Of a stretch of 36,160 nucleotides of DNA, positions 26,323 to 35,655 are shown in pieces. The stretch comes from a bacterium EF100-94H03 bin56 (GTDB taxonomy: Bacteria; Pseudomonadota; Alphaproteobacteria; SP197). The stretch's first letter is position 1. Each line of letters begins with the position of its first letter. The translations under genes were made by a program, and so were the position numbers. The notes beneath the pieces were generated by a model. The model was not told where the DNA came from. It ran no database searches and was given only the letters and a program-made list of their open reading frames with translations. The stretch covers positions 1-36,160 of the forward strand of contig MPMV01000045.1 in assembly GCA_002238685.1 (NCBI GenBank). Direction: 5' to 3'.

Positions 26323-27527
26323 AGGTCCACTCCCAGGGCCCGGGCGACGGTGAAGACGTCCTTGTCACCCCTGCCGCACATGTTCATGCAGATGACGTGA
26401 TCGTTGGGGAGCGCCGGTGCGATCTTCATGACATGGGCCAGCGCATGGGCAGGCTCGAGCGCCGGAATGATCCCCTCGAGCCGGGAACACAAGCCAAAGG
26501 CCTCGAGAGCCTCGTCGTCCGTGGCCGACACGTAACTGACCCGGCCCTGGTCCGCCAGCCACGCGTGTTCGGGGCCGATTCCCGGATAGTCGAGACCGGC
26601 CGAGATCGAGTGGGCCTCGACGATCTGTCCGTCATCGTCCTGCAGGAGGTAGGTCCGGTTGCCGTGCAGGACACCCGGCCGCCCGCCGGTGATCGATGCC
26701 GCGTGTTCACCGCTTTCAAGGCCGCGTCCGGCAGCCTCCACGCCGATGATGTCGACGGTCCGGTCATCGAGGAACGGATGAAACAGGCCCATGGCGTTCG
26801 ATCCGCCGCCGATGCAGGCGACGACCGTGTCGGGAAGACGGCCCTCGACGGTCATCAGCTGCTCCTTCGCCTCGCGTCCGATAATCGCCTGGAATTCGCG
26901 CACGAGTTCCGGATAAGGGTGTGGCCCGGCCACGGTGCCGATGATGTAGAAGGTTGAATCGACGTTGGTCACCCAGTCGCGCAAGGCCTCGTTGAGGGCG
27001 TCCTTGAGGCTGCGGGAACCGGACGTCACATGACGGACCTCGGCGCCAAGGAGCTTCATGCGAAAGACATTGGGGGCCTGACGTTCGACATCCTTGGTCC
27101 CCATGTAGACGACGCAGGGAAGGTTGAAGCGGGCGCACACCGTCGCCGTTGCCACGCCGTGCTGGCCCGCTCCGGTTTCAGCGATGATCCGGGTCTTGCC
27201 CATGCGCCGGGCCAGAAGGATCTGGCCGACCGTGTTGTTGATCTTGTGGGAACCGGTGTGATTGAGTTCGTCGCGCTTGAAGTAGATGCGGGCGCCGCCA
27301 AGGTGCCGGGTCAGCCGTTCGGCGAAATAGAGCGGGCTGGGCCTGCCGATGTAATTTCGCCCCAGCTCGTGGAACGCGTCCCAGAACGCCGGGTCGCCGC
27401 GTGCCTCCTGCCAGGTCCGGTCCAGGTCCAGAATGAGCGGCATCAGCGTTTCGGCGACGTAGCGGCCGCCGTACCTGCCGAAGTGGCCTTCCTGATCCGG
27501 ACCCAGGGTGTAGGAATTGTCCGTCAT
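26319..27527 (-). CDS. trpB: Tryptophan synthase beta subunit
   Basis: The 402-residue PLP enzyme joins indole and serine to make tryptophan. The start [21 protein letters not shown] is chosen over an ATG-like codon ten residues upstream because the family begins here. PLP binds Lys95 in [13 protein letters not shown]; the PLP phosphate site is GGGSNAMG; the catalytic Glu lies in [11 protein letters not shown]. Later motifs include [10 protein letters not shown] and [16 protein letters not shown]. It is the TrpB1 type, which pairs with TrpA. It lies 38 bases after trpF and overlaps trpA by four. Assignment is firm. Confidence 0.97.
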   Translation of the reverse strand: MTDNSYTLGPDQEGHFGRYGGRYVAETLMPLILDLDRTWQEARGDPAFWDAFHELGRNYIGRPSPLYFAERLTRHLGGARIYFKRDELNHTGSHKINNTVGQILLARRMGKTRIIAETGAGQHGVATATVCARFNLPCVVYMGTKDVERQAPNVFRMKLLGAEVRHVTSGSRSLKDALNEALRDWVTNVDSTFYIIGTVAGPHPYPELVREFQAIIGREAKEQLMTVEGRLPDTVVACIGGGSNAMGLFHPFLDDRTVDIIGVEAAGRGLESGEHAASITGGRPGVLHGNRTYLLQDDDGQIVEAHSISAGLDYPGIGPEHAWLADQGRVSYVSATDDEALEAFGLCSRLEGIIPALEPAHALAHVMKIAPALPNDHVICMNMCGRGDKDVFTVARALGVDL

Positions 27528-27565
27528 CGTTGGTCTGTCCGGGGGCGAACCTGGCACAAGGGATA

Positions 27566-28207
27566 TCAGATAACCCGGGCCTGCTCCATAAACTCGGCGA
27601 TCCGTGAGGCAGACTTGTGTCCAGGCGATGTCTCGACGCCTGACGATACGTCGACCGTGGTGGCCCCGCTGACCTCAACGGCGCGGTGCAGGTTGCCGGC
27701 GTCGAGACCACCCGAGAGGATCCACGGCGACCGCGGCCGGATGCCGGCCAGCAATGTCCAGTCGAAGGTGGCCGCGTTGCCGCCTGGACGCGTCGCCTCC
27801 CGCGGCGGCATGGCGTCGAACATGACCATGTCGGCCACGGCGTCGAAGGACCGCAGGGATTCCAGGTCTTCGGCCGTCGCCACGCGAATGACCTTCATTA
27901 CCCGGACACCGAATCGCGTGCGGACTTGGTCGAGTCGCCGGACATCCTCGCTGCCGTGAAACTGGACGATATCCAGTTCCGCTGCCGCGATCACGGCGCC
28001 AAGCCTGTCATCACCGGCATCGACGGTGACGCCGACCCTCTCGATGCCTTCGGGCACGTGGCGCGCCAGGGCGGCGACTTCGTCGAGGGACACGTTCCGC
28101 GGGCTCCTGTCGAAGAAGACGAATCCGACCATGCGCGCCCCGTGGCGCACCGCCGCATCGAGGGCGGGCGGCTCCCTCAGGCCACAGATCTTGACACCGA
28201 CGGCCAC
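27566..28207 (-). CDS. trpF: Phosphoribosylanthranilate isomerase
   Basis: The 213-residue TIM-barrel enzyme performs the Amadori rearrangement of phosphoribosylanthranilate in tryptophan synthesis. The catalytic Cys8 is in VKICGL and the catalytic Asp in [11 protein letters not shown]; other motifs are [21 protein letters not shown] and PGHKSASRI near the end. The GTG start lies two bases after the pyrF stop, so the genes are coupled. Length is normal. The pyrF-trpF-trpB-trpA order is typical of alphaproteobacteria. Assignment is firm. Confidence 0.96.
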   Translation of the reverse strand: MAVGVKICGLREPPALDAAVRHGARMVGFVFFDRSPRNVSLDEVAALARHVPEGIERVGVTVDAGDDRLGAVIAAAELDIVQFHGSEDVRRLDQVRTRFGVRVMKVIRVATAEDLESLRSFDAVADMVMFDAMPPREATRPGGNAATFDWTLLAGIRPRSPWILSGGLDAGNLHRAVEVSGATTVDVSSGVETSPGHKSASRIAEFMEQARVI

Positions 28208-28209
28208 GG

Positions 28210-28923
28210 TCAGTGCCGGCTCATGTCGGCGACGATGCGTGCCGCGGCCTCAGCCGGGTCCGGGGCCCGGGTGATCGGGCGTCCGACGACAATGAAGGAA
28301 GCGCCGGCGGCCACGGCGTCTCCGGGAGTCATGGTGCGCTTCTGGTCGTCGCATCCGACGCCTCCCGGGCGGATGCCGGGGGTGACGACAAGGAACCCGG
28401 GTCCGCAAAGACGGCGCACTTCGGCGATTTCACGAGGTGAACACACGACGCCGTCGACACCGGTGTCGAGGGCAAGTTCGGTCAGGCGCAACACCTGGTC
28501 ACGCACGCTGCCACGCCCACCGGTCACCTCGACGTCATCGTCATCCATGCTGGTGAGCACGGTGACGGCAAGAACCTTCGGCCGTGCGTCTCCTGCCGGC
28601 GCCACGGCCTCCATGGCGGCGCGCATCATGTCGGGCCCGCCGGTTGCGTGAACCGTCGTCATGAAGGGAGCGAGGGGCAGGAGAGCACGCAACCCTCCGG
28701 CCACGGTCGCCGGAATATCGTTCAGCTTGAGATCAAGAAAGATCCGGACCTGCTCTCCGGCGACCGTCCGGACACTCGCCGCGCCGTGAGCATAGAAGAA
28801 CTCCATGCCGAATTTGAAGGCCCCGACATGGCCTTCCAGACGCGAGACCAGTGATGACGCCCTTTCGGTGCAGGTGGTGTCAATGGCACAGACGAGGTGC
28901 TCTCTGGGGTCAGCCGTTTCCAT
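28210..28923 (-). CDS. pyrF: Orotidine 5'-phosphate decarboxylase
   Basis: The 237-residue enzyme decarboxylates OMP to UMP, the last step of pyrimidine synthesis. The catalytic D-x-K-x-x-D set is in FLDLKLNDIPATV (Asp64, Lys66, Asp69); FKFGMEFFYAHG lies before it, and the phosphate loop VTPGIRPGG and IVVGRPITRAPDP after it. Start METADPREHL is chosen because GGAGG lies just upstream; a further start at 28986 adds 21 unlikely residues. An 86-base gap separates it from the preceding cyclodeaminase-family gene. Assignment is firm. Confidence 0.96.
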   Translation of the reverse strand: METADPREHLVCAIDTTCTERASSLVSRLEGHVGAFKFGMEFFYAHGAASVRTVAGEQVRIFLDLKLNDIPATVAGGLRALLPLAPFMTTVHATGGPDMMRAAMEAVAPAGDARPKVLAVTVLTSMDDDDVEVTGGRGSVRDQVLRLTELALDTGVDGVVCSPREIAEVRRLCGPGFLVVTPGIRPGGVGCDDQKRTMTPGDAVAAGASFIVVGRPITRAPDPAEAAARIVADMSRH

Positions 28924-29009
28924 GCTGCCCTCCGTCGCGATGTCCCGGGACGAACTTCTTGTAGGACGCACGGGACGATGGCGCAAGACGGGCTCGCGGG
29001 CCGGCCCCG

Positions 29010-29966
29010 TCAGTCTCCGGCGGCCCTCGCCAGCAGCCAGCGCGCGGTGCCGAGATCGAGGTGTCCGCCGCCCGAGTTCTTGAAGAGCGTGATCTCGTCC
29101 GCGTTCCGCCTTCCGACGACCGTCCCCCGGGACAAATCGAAGAGATCACCGGCGACGTCATCCTCGGTGATGATGCCGGCCTCAAGCGGCTGGGAGATGT
29201 CGCCGACGCGATGAAGCGTGAACATGCGGGAATCCATGTAGATCCTGGCGCGTCTCACGCAGTCGTCATCGCTTTCGCGCATGTGTGTCTGGTAGCTTCC
29301 GACGAGATCGAGATGGGCGCCCCTGGCGAGCCAGGCGCCACGAATCAGGGGATCGCTGGCCATGGTGGCACAGCTGATGATATCGGCCTTTCGTGCCGTC
29401 TCCTCGAGATCGCCGGTCGCTTCCACCGCGAGGGAATCGATGGCAAGGCGCCGGGCCAGGGCCGAGGCCCGTTCCGGCGTGCGGTTCCAGATGCGGACCA
29501 CTTCCAGGGAAGGACGTACGGCCTTCATGGCCATGATGAGGTGCGGCGCCATGGCGCCGGCGCCCACCATGAGCATGGTGCGGGCATCCTCGCGGGCGAG
29601 AAAGCTGGCGCCCGTGGCCGAATCCGCGGCCGTCTTGCGCAGTGTCAGCGCGATGCCGTCGATGAAGGCGAGCGGCTTGCCATCCTTGCCGTCGAAGAGC
29701 GCATAAACTCCCTGCACCGAGGGAAGCCCCGTGCCGGTGTACTCGTTGTCGGGAAACACCGTGACGAGCTTGATTCCCACCGCTTCGTCGCGCTGCCAGG
29801 CGGGAAGGGCCAGAAACACGTTGTCGGTCCCCGACGGCCCCGGCTGGGACAGGTGAATGTCGCGTACCTCGTCGACATCCTCCAGGTGAAAGCGCTTGAA
29901 TCCCTCGACGAGCGCTGTGTAGTCCGCCAGTTCGTGGACTTCCCTGGCGGTGATGAAGCGGACCAT
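29010..29966 (-). CDS. Ornithine cyclodeaminase / mu-crystallin family protein
   Basis: The 318-residue protein has the family's N-terminal dimerisation and substrate region (GIKLVTVFPDN, GTGLPSVQGVYALFDG, ALTLRKTAADSATGA) and a Rossmann domain with MLMVGAGAMAPHLIMA for NAD(P), then VRIWNRTPERA and DIISCATMASDPLI. Members are ornithine cyclodeaminases, alanine dehydrogenases or ketimine reductases; the substrate cannot be read from sequence. The R-x-x-x-A and Asp near VGSYQTHMRE are present. It lies 14 bases after lapA in the conserved ihfB-lapA-pyrF run, so it is likely co-transcribed. The family is firm, the reaction open. Confidence 0.88.
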   Translation of the reverse strand: MVRFITAREVHELADYTALVEGFKRFHLEDVDEVRDIHLSQPGPSGTDNVFLALPAWQRDEAVGIKLVTVFPDNEYTGTGLPSVQGVYALFDGKDGKPLAFIDGIALTLRKTAADSATGASFLAREDARTMLMVGAGAMAPHLIMAMKAVRPSLEVVRIWNRTPERASALARRLAIDSLAVEATGDLEETARKADIISCATMASDPLIRGAWLARGAHLDLVGSYQTHMRESDDDCVRRARIYMDSRMFTLHRVGDISQPLEAGIITEDDVAGDLFDLSRGTVVGRRNADEITLFKNSGGGHLDLGTARWLLARAAGD

Positions 29967-29980
29967 TGCCGGGTGTCCGT

Positions 29981-30331
29981 TCAGACCGGTACCGGCGGTG
30001 ACCCGTGCGGTTGCCGGTCGAGTTCCGACTTCAGCACGTCGCGCTCGCGGGTCACCGAGGCGAGGCTTGTTTCGAGTTGCTTCACGTGGCGCTTGCGCTC
30101 GCCTGACAACCGGCGGGATGGATGGCCGCGCATCCAGACGAAGAGGCCGCCGAAGAGGGCCCCGGCGGCAAAGGACACGAGGACGACGAGGAACACCGGA
30201 GCCATCACGATCCGCGGGTACGGGAACAGGGAAACCGCCATCTCCGTACGGTTGGCCAGCACGAAGACAACAATGGCGAGGGCGAGAAGGGCGCCAAGCA
30301 TCCCGACAAAGAGCATGAGGGGATTGCGCAT
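29981..30331 (-). CDS. lapA: LapA-domain inner-membrane protein (DUF1049)
   Basis: The 116-residue protein has two membrane segments (LMLFVGMLGALLALAIVVFV and VFLVVLVSFAAGALFGGLFV) separated by the short loop ANRTEMAVSLFPYP typical of LapA, then a basic cytoplasmic coiled-coil-like tail with RKRHVKQLETSLASV. In enterobacteria LapA, with LapB, controls lipopolysaccharide assembly through LpxC turnover; in alphaproteobacteria the role is less clear and lapB is not nearby. It lies 11 bases after ihfB, the usual arrangement. The symbol is by family and context. Confidence 0.85.
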   Translation of the reverse strand: MRNPLMLFVGMLGALLALAIVVFVLANRTEMAVSLFPYPRIVMAPVFLVVLVSFAAGALFGGLFVWMRGHPSRRLSGERKRHVKQLETSLASVTRERDVLKSELDRQPHGSPPVPV

Positions 30332-30342
30332 GGCGGTCAGGT

Positions 30343-30636
30343 TCAGTCCTGCGCGTCCCTTGCGTTGAGGCGGTCGCGCAGGGGTTTGCCGGTCTTGAAG
30401 AAGGGCGCGCGCTTGGCCTTCACGTCGACTTTCTCGCCGGTTCGCGGATTGCGCCCGGTCCGCGCCCGCCTCTCGCGGGCCGCGAACGAGCCGAAACCGC
30501 GCAGCTCGACGCGCCGTCCGGACTCCAGGGACCGGGCGATTTCATCGAAGATCGTGACGACGAGGCTCTCTGCCTCGTACATCTTGAGATAGGGATAGCG
30601 CGCAGCAACGAGCGCGATGAGGTCAGATCTCGTCAT
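30343..30636 (-). CDS. ihfB: Integration host factor subunit beta
   Basis: The 97-residue DNA-bending protein of the HU/IHF family shows MTRSDLIALVAARYP at the start, VELRGFGSFAARERRARTGRNPRTGE (the beta-arm region with the DNA-intercalating Pro) and KVDVKAKRAPFFKTGKPLRD at the end, as in IHF beta rather than HU. It pairs with IHF alpha (not in the window) to bend DNA in transcription, replication and site-specific recombination. It is the first gene of the minus-strand run; its promoter must lie in 30637-30700. Assignment is firm. Confidence 0.95.
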   Translation of the reverse strand: MTRSDLIALVAARYPYLKMYEAESLVVTIFDEIARSLESGRRVELRGFGSFAARERRARTGRNPRTGEKVDVKAKRAPFFKTGKPLRDRLNARDAQD

Positions 30637-30700
30637 GACAAGGGGTCCCGTTTCCCGGACACCGAGTCTGGTGCCGGAATCACTCGACTGTCAATGATCT

Positions 30701-30736
30701 CCATGGGGCGGACGCCGACGAGGCGCCCGCCCCATG
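30701..30736 (-). terminator. Strong hairpin behind the solute-binding protein gene
   Basis: CCATGGGGCGG-ACGCC and GGCGC-CCGCCCCATGG pair into a long GC-rich stem (30701-30736), ten bases after the stop of the minus-strand gene at 30747. There is no long T-run after it, so it may be a Rho-assisted or mRNA-stabilising stem. It separates that gene from ihfB. Confidence 0.6.
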
Positions 30737-30746
30737 GAACAAGGGC

Positions 30747-32342
30747 TCAGGCTGTCGGATCCGTGAACCACCAGCGTTCCATCAGGCGACCTCCGTCGAG
30801 ACCCCAGTTGCTGCCGATGTTGGGTCCGTGGGACAGCGCCGTCGAAGCGGCGTCGACGTTGTTGGCATAGGCCATCACCATGGCTCCGCCTTCCATGGCA
30901 CAGATCTGCTGCATTTCGCGGTACATCTCGCGGCGCAGCGGTTCGTCGAGTTCGGCGCGGGCCGCGATCAGCAACTCGTTGAAGCGATCGTGTTTCCAGA
31001 AGGTGTCGTTCCATGGCGCATCCGCCGAATAGGCGGTGGAGAACATCCAGTCCTCGGTGGGACGGCCTCCCCAGTAGCAGGTGCTCCAGGCCTTGTTCAT
31101 CCAGACATCGGCCCAGTAGCCGTCGGCGGCTTCGCGCACGACGTCGATCGTGATGCCGGCCGGCGCCGCGTGCTCCCTGTAAAGGACGGCGGTGTCGACG
31201 GCGCCGACGAACGCTGCCTCGGACGTCGACAACTCCACGGCGAGGCTGTCGAGGCCGGACTGCTTGAGATACCACTTCGCCTTGTCGAGATCGAAAGAGG
31301 CATGCTCGATGTCATCGGCGAAGTAGCGGTTGGCTGGCGTGATCGGCGTGTCCTGGCCGACCACTCCGTAGCCACGCAGGACCTTGTCGACGATGTCCTG
31401 GCGATCCATGGCGTGCTTGAGAGCGAGGCGGACATTGTTGTCATCGAACGGTGCCATGTCCGTGCGCATGGGCAGGGTGTAGTGCAATGTGCCCGTGGCC
31501 TCGACAAGATCAACAGCCGGATGTTGTGCCAGAAGGTGCGCCGTCTTGGTGTCGACACGGTCGATGACATCGACCTGACCCGACATGATGGCGTTCTGGC
31601 GCGAGGCCGGATCGGCGATCGTCGTCATTTCGACGGCGTCGAACCAGGCGTAGCCGGTCTTCCAGTAGTTCGCGTGGTGTTCGAGGACGGCCCGCACACC
31701 GGGTTCAAACTCGACAATCCGGTAGCTGCCACAGCCGATGCCGGACAGTGGGTCGGCAATGTTCCCCTCGCCGTCACTGGGCTGAATGCCGAGATGGTAG
31801 TCACTCATGATGTAGGGGTAGTCGGCATTGCCTTCCGAGAGCTGGATGACGACCGCATCGCCATCGACACGCATGTCCTCCACCTGCTCGAACAGGCTCG
31901 AAACCGCAGAGACCGAATCCTCGCCACGGTGATAGTTGAGGCTGGCGACGATGTCGTCGGGCGTGACGGTCTTGCCGTTGTGGAACTCGACGCCCTCGCG
32001 AATTCTGAATGTCCAGGTCTTGGCATCGGGTGTGGCGTCCCACTCCGCGGCCAGTTCGGGTGCGAGCTGGTTCGTTTCGTCGACGGCCGTGAGATAGTTG
32101 AAGAGACCGCCCATGCCCATGTTCGACACGAAACCGTTCTCGAATGTCGCCGGATCGAGGGAATCAGTGGTCGAACCGTGGCCAAGGCCGATCCTCAGCG
32201 TGCCGCCACGTTGCGGTTCGGACGCCCTTGCCGTGCCTGTTTCCAGCAGGGACGGACCGGCAACGGCCGTGGCGCCGGCGGCAACTGCACCGCCGAGGAC
32301 GGTGCGCCGTGAAGCGCCTTTCTTGTGGACTGTGTTATCCAT
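30747..32342 (-). CDS. ABC transporter substrate-binding protein, peptide/nickel family (SBP_bac_5), Tat-exported
   Basis: The 531-residue protein has a twin-arginine signal (ASRRTVLGG, then a hydrophobic stretch AVAAGATAVAGPSLL, cleavage probably near TARAS). The mature part shows family-5 motifs: GGTLRIGLG, LAPELAAEWDATPDAKTWTF, IREGVEFHNGKTVTPDDIV, and FDDNNVRLALKHAMDRQDIV. It would bind oligopeptides or similar solutes in the periplasm and hand them to a permease. No permease or ATPase gene is adjacent, so the partner genes are elsewhere. A stem-loop follows the stop. The gene is divergent from the GcvT-family gene. The family is firm, the ligand unknown. Confidence 0.9.
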   Translation of the reverse strand: MDNTVHKKGASRRTVLGGAVAAGATAVAGPSLLETGTARASEPQRGGTLRIGLGHGSTTDSLDPATFENGFVSNMGMGGLFNYLTAVDETNQLAPELAAEWDATPDAKTWTFRIREGVEFHNGKTVTPDDIVASLNYHRGEDSVSAVSSLFEQVEDMRVDGDAVVIQLSEGNADYPYIMSDYHLGIQPSDGEGNIADPLSGIGCGSYRIVEFEPGVRAVLEHHANYWKTGYAWFDAVEMTTIADPASRQNAIMSGQVDVIDRVDTKTAHLLAQHPAVDLVEATGTLHYTLPMRTDMAPFDDNNVRLALKHAMDRQDIVDKVLRGYGVVGQDTPITPANRYFADDIEHASFDLDKAKWYLKQSGLDSLAVELSTSEAAFVGAVDTAVLYREHAAPAGITIDVVREAADGYWADVWMNKAWSTCYWGGRPTEDWMFSTAYSADAPWNDTFWKHDRFNELLIAARAELDEPLRREMYREMQQICAMEGGAMVMAYANNVDAASTALSHGPNIGSNWGLDGGRLMERWWFTDPTA

Positions 32343-32922
32343 GTCTCGTGACCTCCCGTGGTCTTCTCAAGGTGATAAAGCCAATGGCACGGTCGGCATG
32401 ATGCCGAACTGTGTCGTCATGATGACAGATTCCCCTGTTTCAATCCACAACGTTGACCGCCTGTGAACCCGGGATCGTCCCATGCCCAAGGGAGGACATT
32501 CCGTCGCTCCTCCGCCTCGCCCACCTGGAAATGCGCGGCGGTCGCCCGCGCCCTGGGAGGGAGCGGCCGCCGCGCGAGCCACCTGCGAGGACGATGCCGA
32601 TCAGGACACCGGTTTCTCGCGTCCGGGCCGGCGGTTGATCCGACCTGCTCGCAGCCGGTTTCGTTCTCGCTTGCCGGCCTTTGCCCACCGCGACATCGCA
32701 GCCTTCATCGCTCACAAGCCCGATTTCGTGCCCGTAGACCTTGACGACCGTCCCTGCTCTCGCGGTGGTGTCAGCGTGATCGATCATCTGGCGCTGCAAG
32801 GTCTCGAGCGAACAAAATCGGGTCCCGAGATTGACCCCGGCAGCTCGATGGGTATCAATCACTGAAGACGCTGAACGGTGTTCAGCACACGCGCCAACAT
32901 ACATCCGGGACGAGGCAAGGCC
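32343..32922. other. Divergent intergenic region of 580 bp
   Basis: Between divergent genes, so it should hold two promoters. The first ~100 bases upstream of the solute-binding gene are less GC-rich. From about 32440 to 32870 frames are open on both strands (as expected for GC-rich DNA), but none has a recognisable domain or a convincing ribosome binding site; a small real gene cannot be excluded. Confidence 0.4.
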
Positions 32923-34116
32923 ATGAACGACGACACCACCGCCGACGGTACAAAGGTCCAACTGTATCGCCGGCGTGGCCGCAGCCTGCCCGTGTGGGGC
33001 GGGAGCTACGACCGGTTGCGAGCATCGCCCTTCATCCCGTTCTACGAGGACCGCATCGGACCCAACGCCGCTTTCACGGTCTACAGCGGTCACATGTCGC
33101 CTGGATACCTGGACGAGGACGTCGAGGCCGAGTACTGGCACCTGCGCCGTCAGGCGACGCTGTTCGACGTGCCCGAGCATGCCATCGAGTTCGTCGGTCC
33201 GGACGCCGCCCGATTCCTCGACCACCTGATGACGCGCCGCATCGCGCCGATGAAGGTCGGACGCTGCTGCTACGGCATCATATGCTACGCCGACGGCGGC
33301 ATCCTGATGGACGGCGTGCTCGTGCGCCTGGCCGAGGACCGCTTCCGCTACGTGCTGGCCGACGGCGAGATCTTCGGCTGGCTCAAGGCGCACCAGCCGG
33401 GTTTCGACGTCGAGATCGTCGACACCGAGGATTGGGTGCTGCAGGTTCAGGGTCCACGATCCTTCGACGTGCTGGCGGCCCTGTGCGACGGCGGCGCGCC
33501 CGATCCCTTTCCCTATTTCAGCGCGGCCCGGGTCACGATGGCGGGCGAACCCCTGCTGGCGACCCGCACCGGCTGGACGAGCGAAATGGGGTTCGAACTC
33601 TACGTGCCCGACGACGCCGACCATGGTGCTCTGTGGGACCACCTGACGGGCGTGGGCGGGCGGCACGGTCTGCGCTTCGCCGCCATGGCGTGCATGAACG
33701 TCCGCCGCATCGAGGCCGGCATCCTCAACAACGGTACCGACATGTCCCCCTCGATGACGCCCTACGAGGCGGGCCTGGGACGATTCGTCAATCTCGACAA
33801 GGAGGGATTCATCGGCCGCGAGGCCCTGCTGGCGGCCGACCGGCGCCCGCGCCTGGTGGGCTTGAAGGCCCACGACGAGATCCAGGCCGGCATGGCGCTG
33901 ATGTTCGACGGCCAGGCGGTCGGTCGGCTGACCGCCACCGCCTTCTCGCCCTATCTGGGCCACCACATCGCCTACGCGCTCTTCGAGAGGACCGGAGACT
34001 GGATCGGCCGCCAGGTGACCTGCGGCGACAAGCACGTGCCCGGAGAGACGCTGGATCTCCCATTCTACGACCCCGAAAAGCTGATTCCGCGGGGCAAGGC
34101 AAACGCACAAGTCTGA
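32923..34116 (+). CDS. GcvT-family aminomethyltransferase-like protein (folate-dependent demethylase type)
   Basis: The 397-residue protein starts at MNDDTTADGTKVQ; the GTG/TTG-type frame upstream from 32878 adds only 15 residues. The N-terminal GCV_T domain shows AEYWHLRRQATLFDVPEHAIEF, FLDHLMTRRIAPMKVGRC, DGGILMDGVLVRLAEDRFRY and VLQVQGPRSFDVLAAL; the C-terminal GCV_T_C domain follows with GFIGREALLAA. YTRTGWTSEMGFELYV-type sequence binds folate. Such stand-alone members move one-carbon units from methylated amines or sulfonium compounds to tetrahydrofolate (GcvT, DmdA, sarcosine or dimethylglycine demethylase relatives). No gcvH or gcvP is near, so it is unlikely to be the glycine-cleavage T protein proper. 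The family is firm, the substrate unknown. Confidence 0.85.
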   Translation: MNDDTTADGTKVQLYRRRGRSLPVWGGSYDRLRASPFIPFYEDRIGPNAAFTVYSGHMSPGYLDEDVEAEYWHLRRQATLFDVPEHAIEFVGPDAARFLDHLMTRRIAPMKVGRCCYGIICYADGGILMDGVLVRLAEDRFRYVLADGEIFGWLKAHQPGFDVEIVDTEDWVLQVQGPRSFDVLAALCDGGAPDPFPYFSAARVTMAGEPLLATRTGWTSEMGFELYVPDDADHGALWDHLTGVGGRHGLRFAAMACMNVRRIEAGILNNGTDMSPSMTPYEAGLGRFVNLDKEGFIGREALLAADRRPRLVGLKAHDEIQAGMALMFDGQAVGRLTATAFSPYLGHHIAYALFERTGDWIGRQVTCGDKHVPGETLDLPFYDPEKLIPRGKANAQV

Positions 34117-34734
34117 GCCGGCTCCGACAGGCGAGGGACGCCGTGAATCCTGCGCAGGAGCCGCGCCAAGAGGGCCGACATGTCGAAGTCACCAACCGGA
34201 TATCAACGCCAACCCGCGCATATCGCCATGCCGAAGATCGGGTCGTCTGCTGCCTGACAACGTACTGACCTGCGATCCGCGCCGTCGCTCGCGATCAATG
34301 CAAGAGTCTGCAGGAAACGTGTTTCCCGCAATCCCCGGGGCCAGGCAGTCGATGACCTCAAAGAGGTTTCAGGGGAGGGTCGTCAGGCCAGGGGGCGATT
34401 GCGTGGGGAACTGGTGGAGCCGAGGTCAACCAAGAAAGCGCAATAAACTAATGTTAATACTAAATATACGAAGACTGATGTTCTCAACCCCACGAACTTC
34501 CCCACACATGGGATGGCCTCTCGGGATGTTGATGCCGTCATGGGTGACAACAAGACGCCGAAGTGGCTCACCATCATCAAGTCATGCCCAGCGGTAGGTT
34601 TTCACTCCGTTCGGGAGCATAGTCGCGTCGACTTGCCCAAGGATTTGGGTCGAGCCCGGGATTCCGGCGAGCGGACACGACGTATCCAACCAGCCTCCCC
34701 GGCCGGCAGGTCGCGGCGGGGCCGAGGCAGCAGA
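34117..34734. other. Gene-free stretch with an A+T-rich patch
   Basis: About 620 bases without a supported gene. A markedly A+T-rich patch lies at about 34438-34485 in otherwise GC-rich DNA and could be a promoter or an insertion scar. Frames on both strands give only low-complexity products. Confidence 0.35.
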
Positions 34735-35080
34735 GGGCGCTGGGCCGACGCCGCGTACGTTGAAGATCCAGGCGTGGCTCTCCTCGTCGTCACCGAGTTT
34801 GTTGGACGCCCGCTTCACGTGGGCGCGCTCGATTTAGGGAATGCAGTTGGGGCGTCCGGCCCAGACTTAACGCAGCAAGGCTTCGTGGTTCAGGATCCGA
34901 TCGGCGCCCTGAGAAATAGCGCACAGAAGCTCATACTCGGTCACCTTCAGCTCGAGCGCGCCGTCACCAGGCGGTGGGCGTAGTCAATGGCAATGGTGCT
35001 CAGAGTGATCGGCACGGGGTCGGCGCGTCGGTGCAACACCACCCGGATTCGCGCCGTCGGTTCGGGGCACCATCTGTTCG
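34735..35080 (-). pseudogene. OmpR/KdpE-type response regulator, decayed DNA-binding domain
   Basis: The minus strand reads, in order: ARIRVVLHRRADPVPITL and IAIDYAHRLVT (linker and first strands of the winged helix), then after a frame change ELKVTEYELLCAISQGADRI, LNHEALLR, a TAA at 34869, VW, a second in-frame TAA at 34836, and ERAHVKRASNKLGDDEESH, AWIFNVRGVG. This follows the Trans_reg_C pattern (TEYELLxxLxxxAGRVxxxxxLLRQVW ... VRAxVKxLRxKLGDD ... PAWIFNVRGVGYRM). Two stops and one frameshift make it a pseudogene. The receiver domain is not recognised upstream, and no histidine kinase is seen. Confidence 0.75.
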
Positions 35081-35501
35081 CACCGGCTGTTCTGATGCAG
35101 AGAGAGCTCGAATCCTTCGCCATCGATGCGGGAGAATTCGTGGAATTCGTGTCGATAAGTCAACCGCGCGCAGCGCTGGTCCAAGTGGGGAAGGCGCCGG
35201 AACCGCCGGATGCCCCTGAGTGGAACGCGCCCACTGTCGACGATCTGAATGACGATACCGGCCGGGCGTTCGATCCGATCGGTGTCCGCCGGACGAGCCC
35301 GGAAGATCGGGCACGGCTCGAGCCCGATACGGCGGCGGGGATTGCGGTGGCTCGGACCGACGAGGAACGCCTCAGGGACCTGGGCATATGCCGGTTGTTG
35401 GTGATGGATGCGGGGGACGATCCGGGATCCGACGAGCGACGTGGGCGGAGGCGGCGTTGACGGCGTGAGGCCGGCTGGCGCCCGGTCCAGGCGAAAGGGG
35501 T
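35081..35501. other. Stretch without a recognised gene
   Basis: Open frames exist on both strands (for example a plus frame from 34987 to 35460 with an acidic, Arg-rich product), but the plus frame runs antisense over the response-regulator pseudogene, and no domain or good ribosome binding site supports it. Confidence 0.35.
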
Positions 35502-35655
35502 ATGGCGCGCGGTGACGGCGTCCGGGTGTGCCCCATTCCGAGGGTCGTCGGGAACCCGCGCAAGCACATCAGTAAGTACCCGGAAGAGAAGCGCGAGCGC
35601 TTCCTGAGCGCGGCCGAGCTTCGTCGTGTCGGCGAGGTTCTGCGAGGATGGCCGG
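35502..35655 (+). pseudogene. Tyrosine recombinase fragment
   Basis: A plus-strand segment reads GNPRKHISKYPEEKRERFLS followed by AAELRRVGEVL. This is the junction between core-binding and catalytic domains in P4-type integrases (NPCRHVxKYxExKRERFLSxxELxRLGxxL). Neither the N-terminal region nor the catalytic Arg, His and Tyr motifs are present. The frame continues to 35945 with unrelated sequence. It is a scrap of a former integrase and suggests past island insertion here. Confidence 0.6.

Noticed and set aside
32440..34110. A very long (556-codon) minus-strand frame
   Set aside because: It runs antisense through the well-supported GcvT-family gene; long antisense frames are normal at this GC content, and its product has no recognisable domain.
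34987..35460. Plus-strand 157-codon gene
   Set aside because: Overlaps the response-regulator pseudogene in antisense; no domain and no good ribosome binding site.
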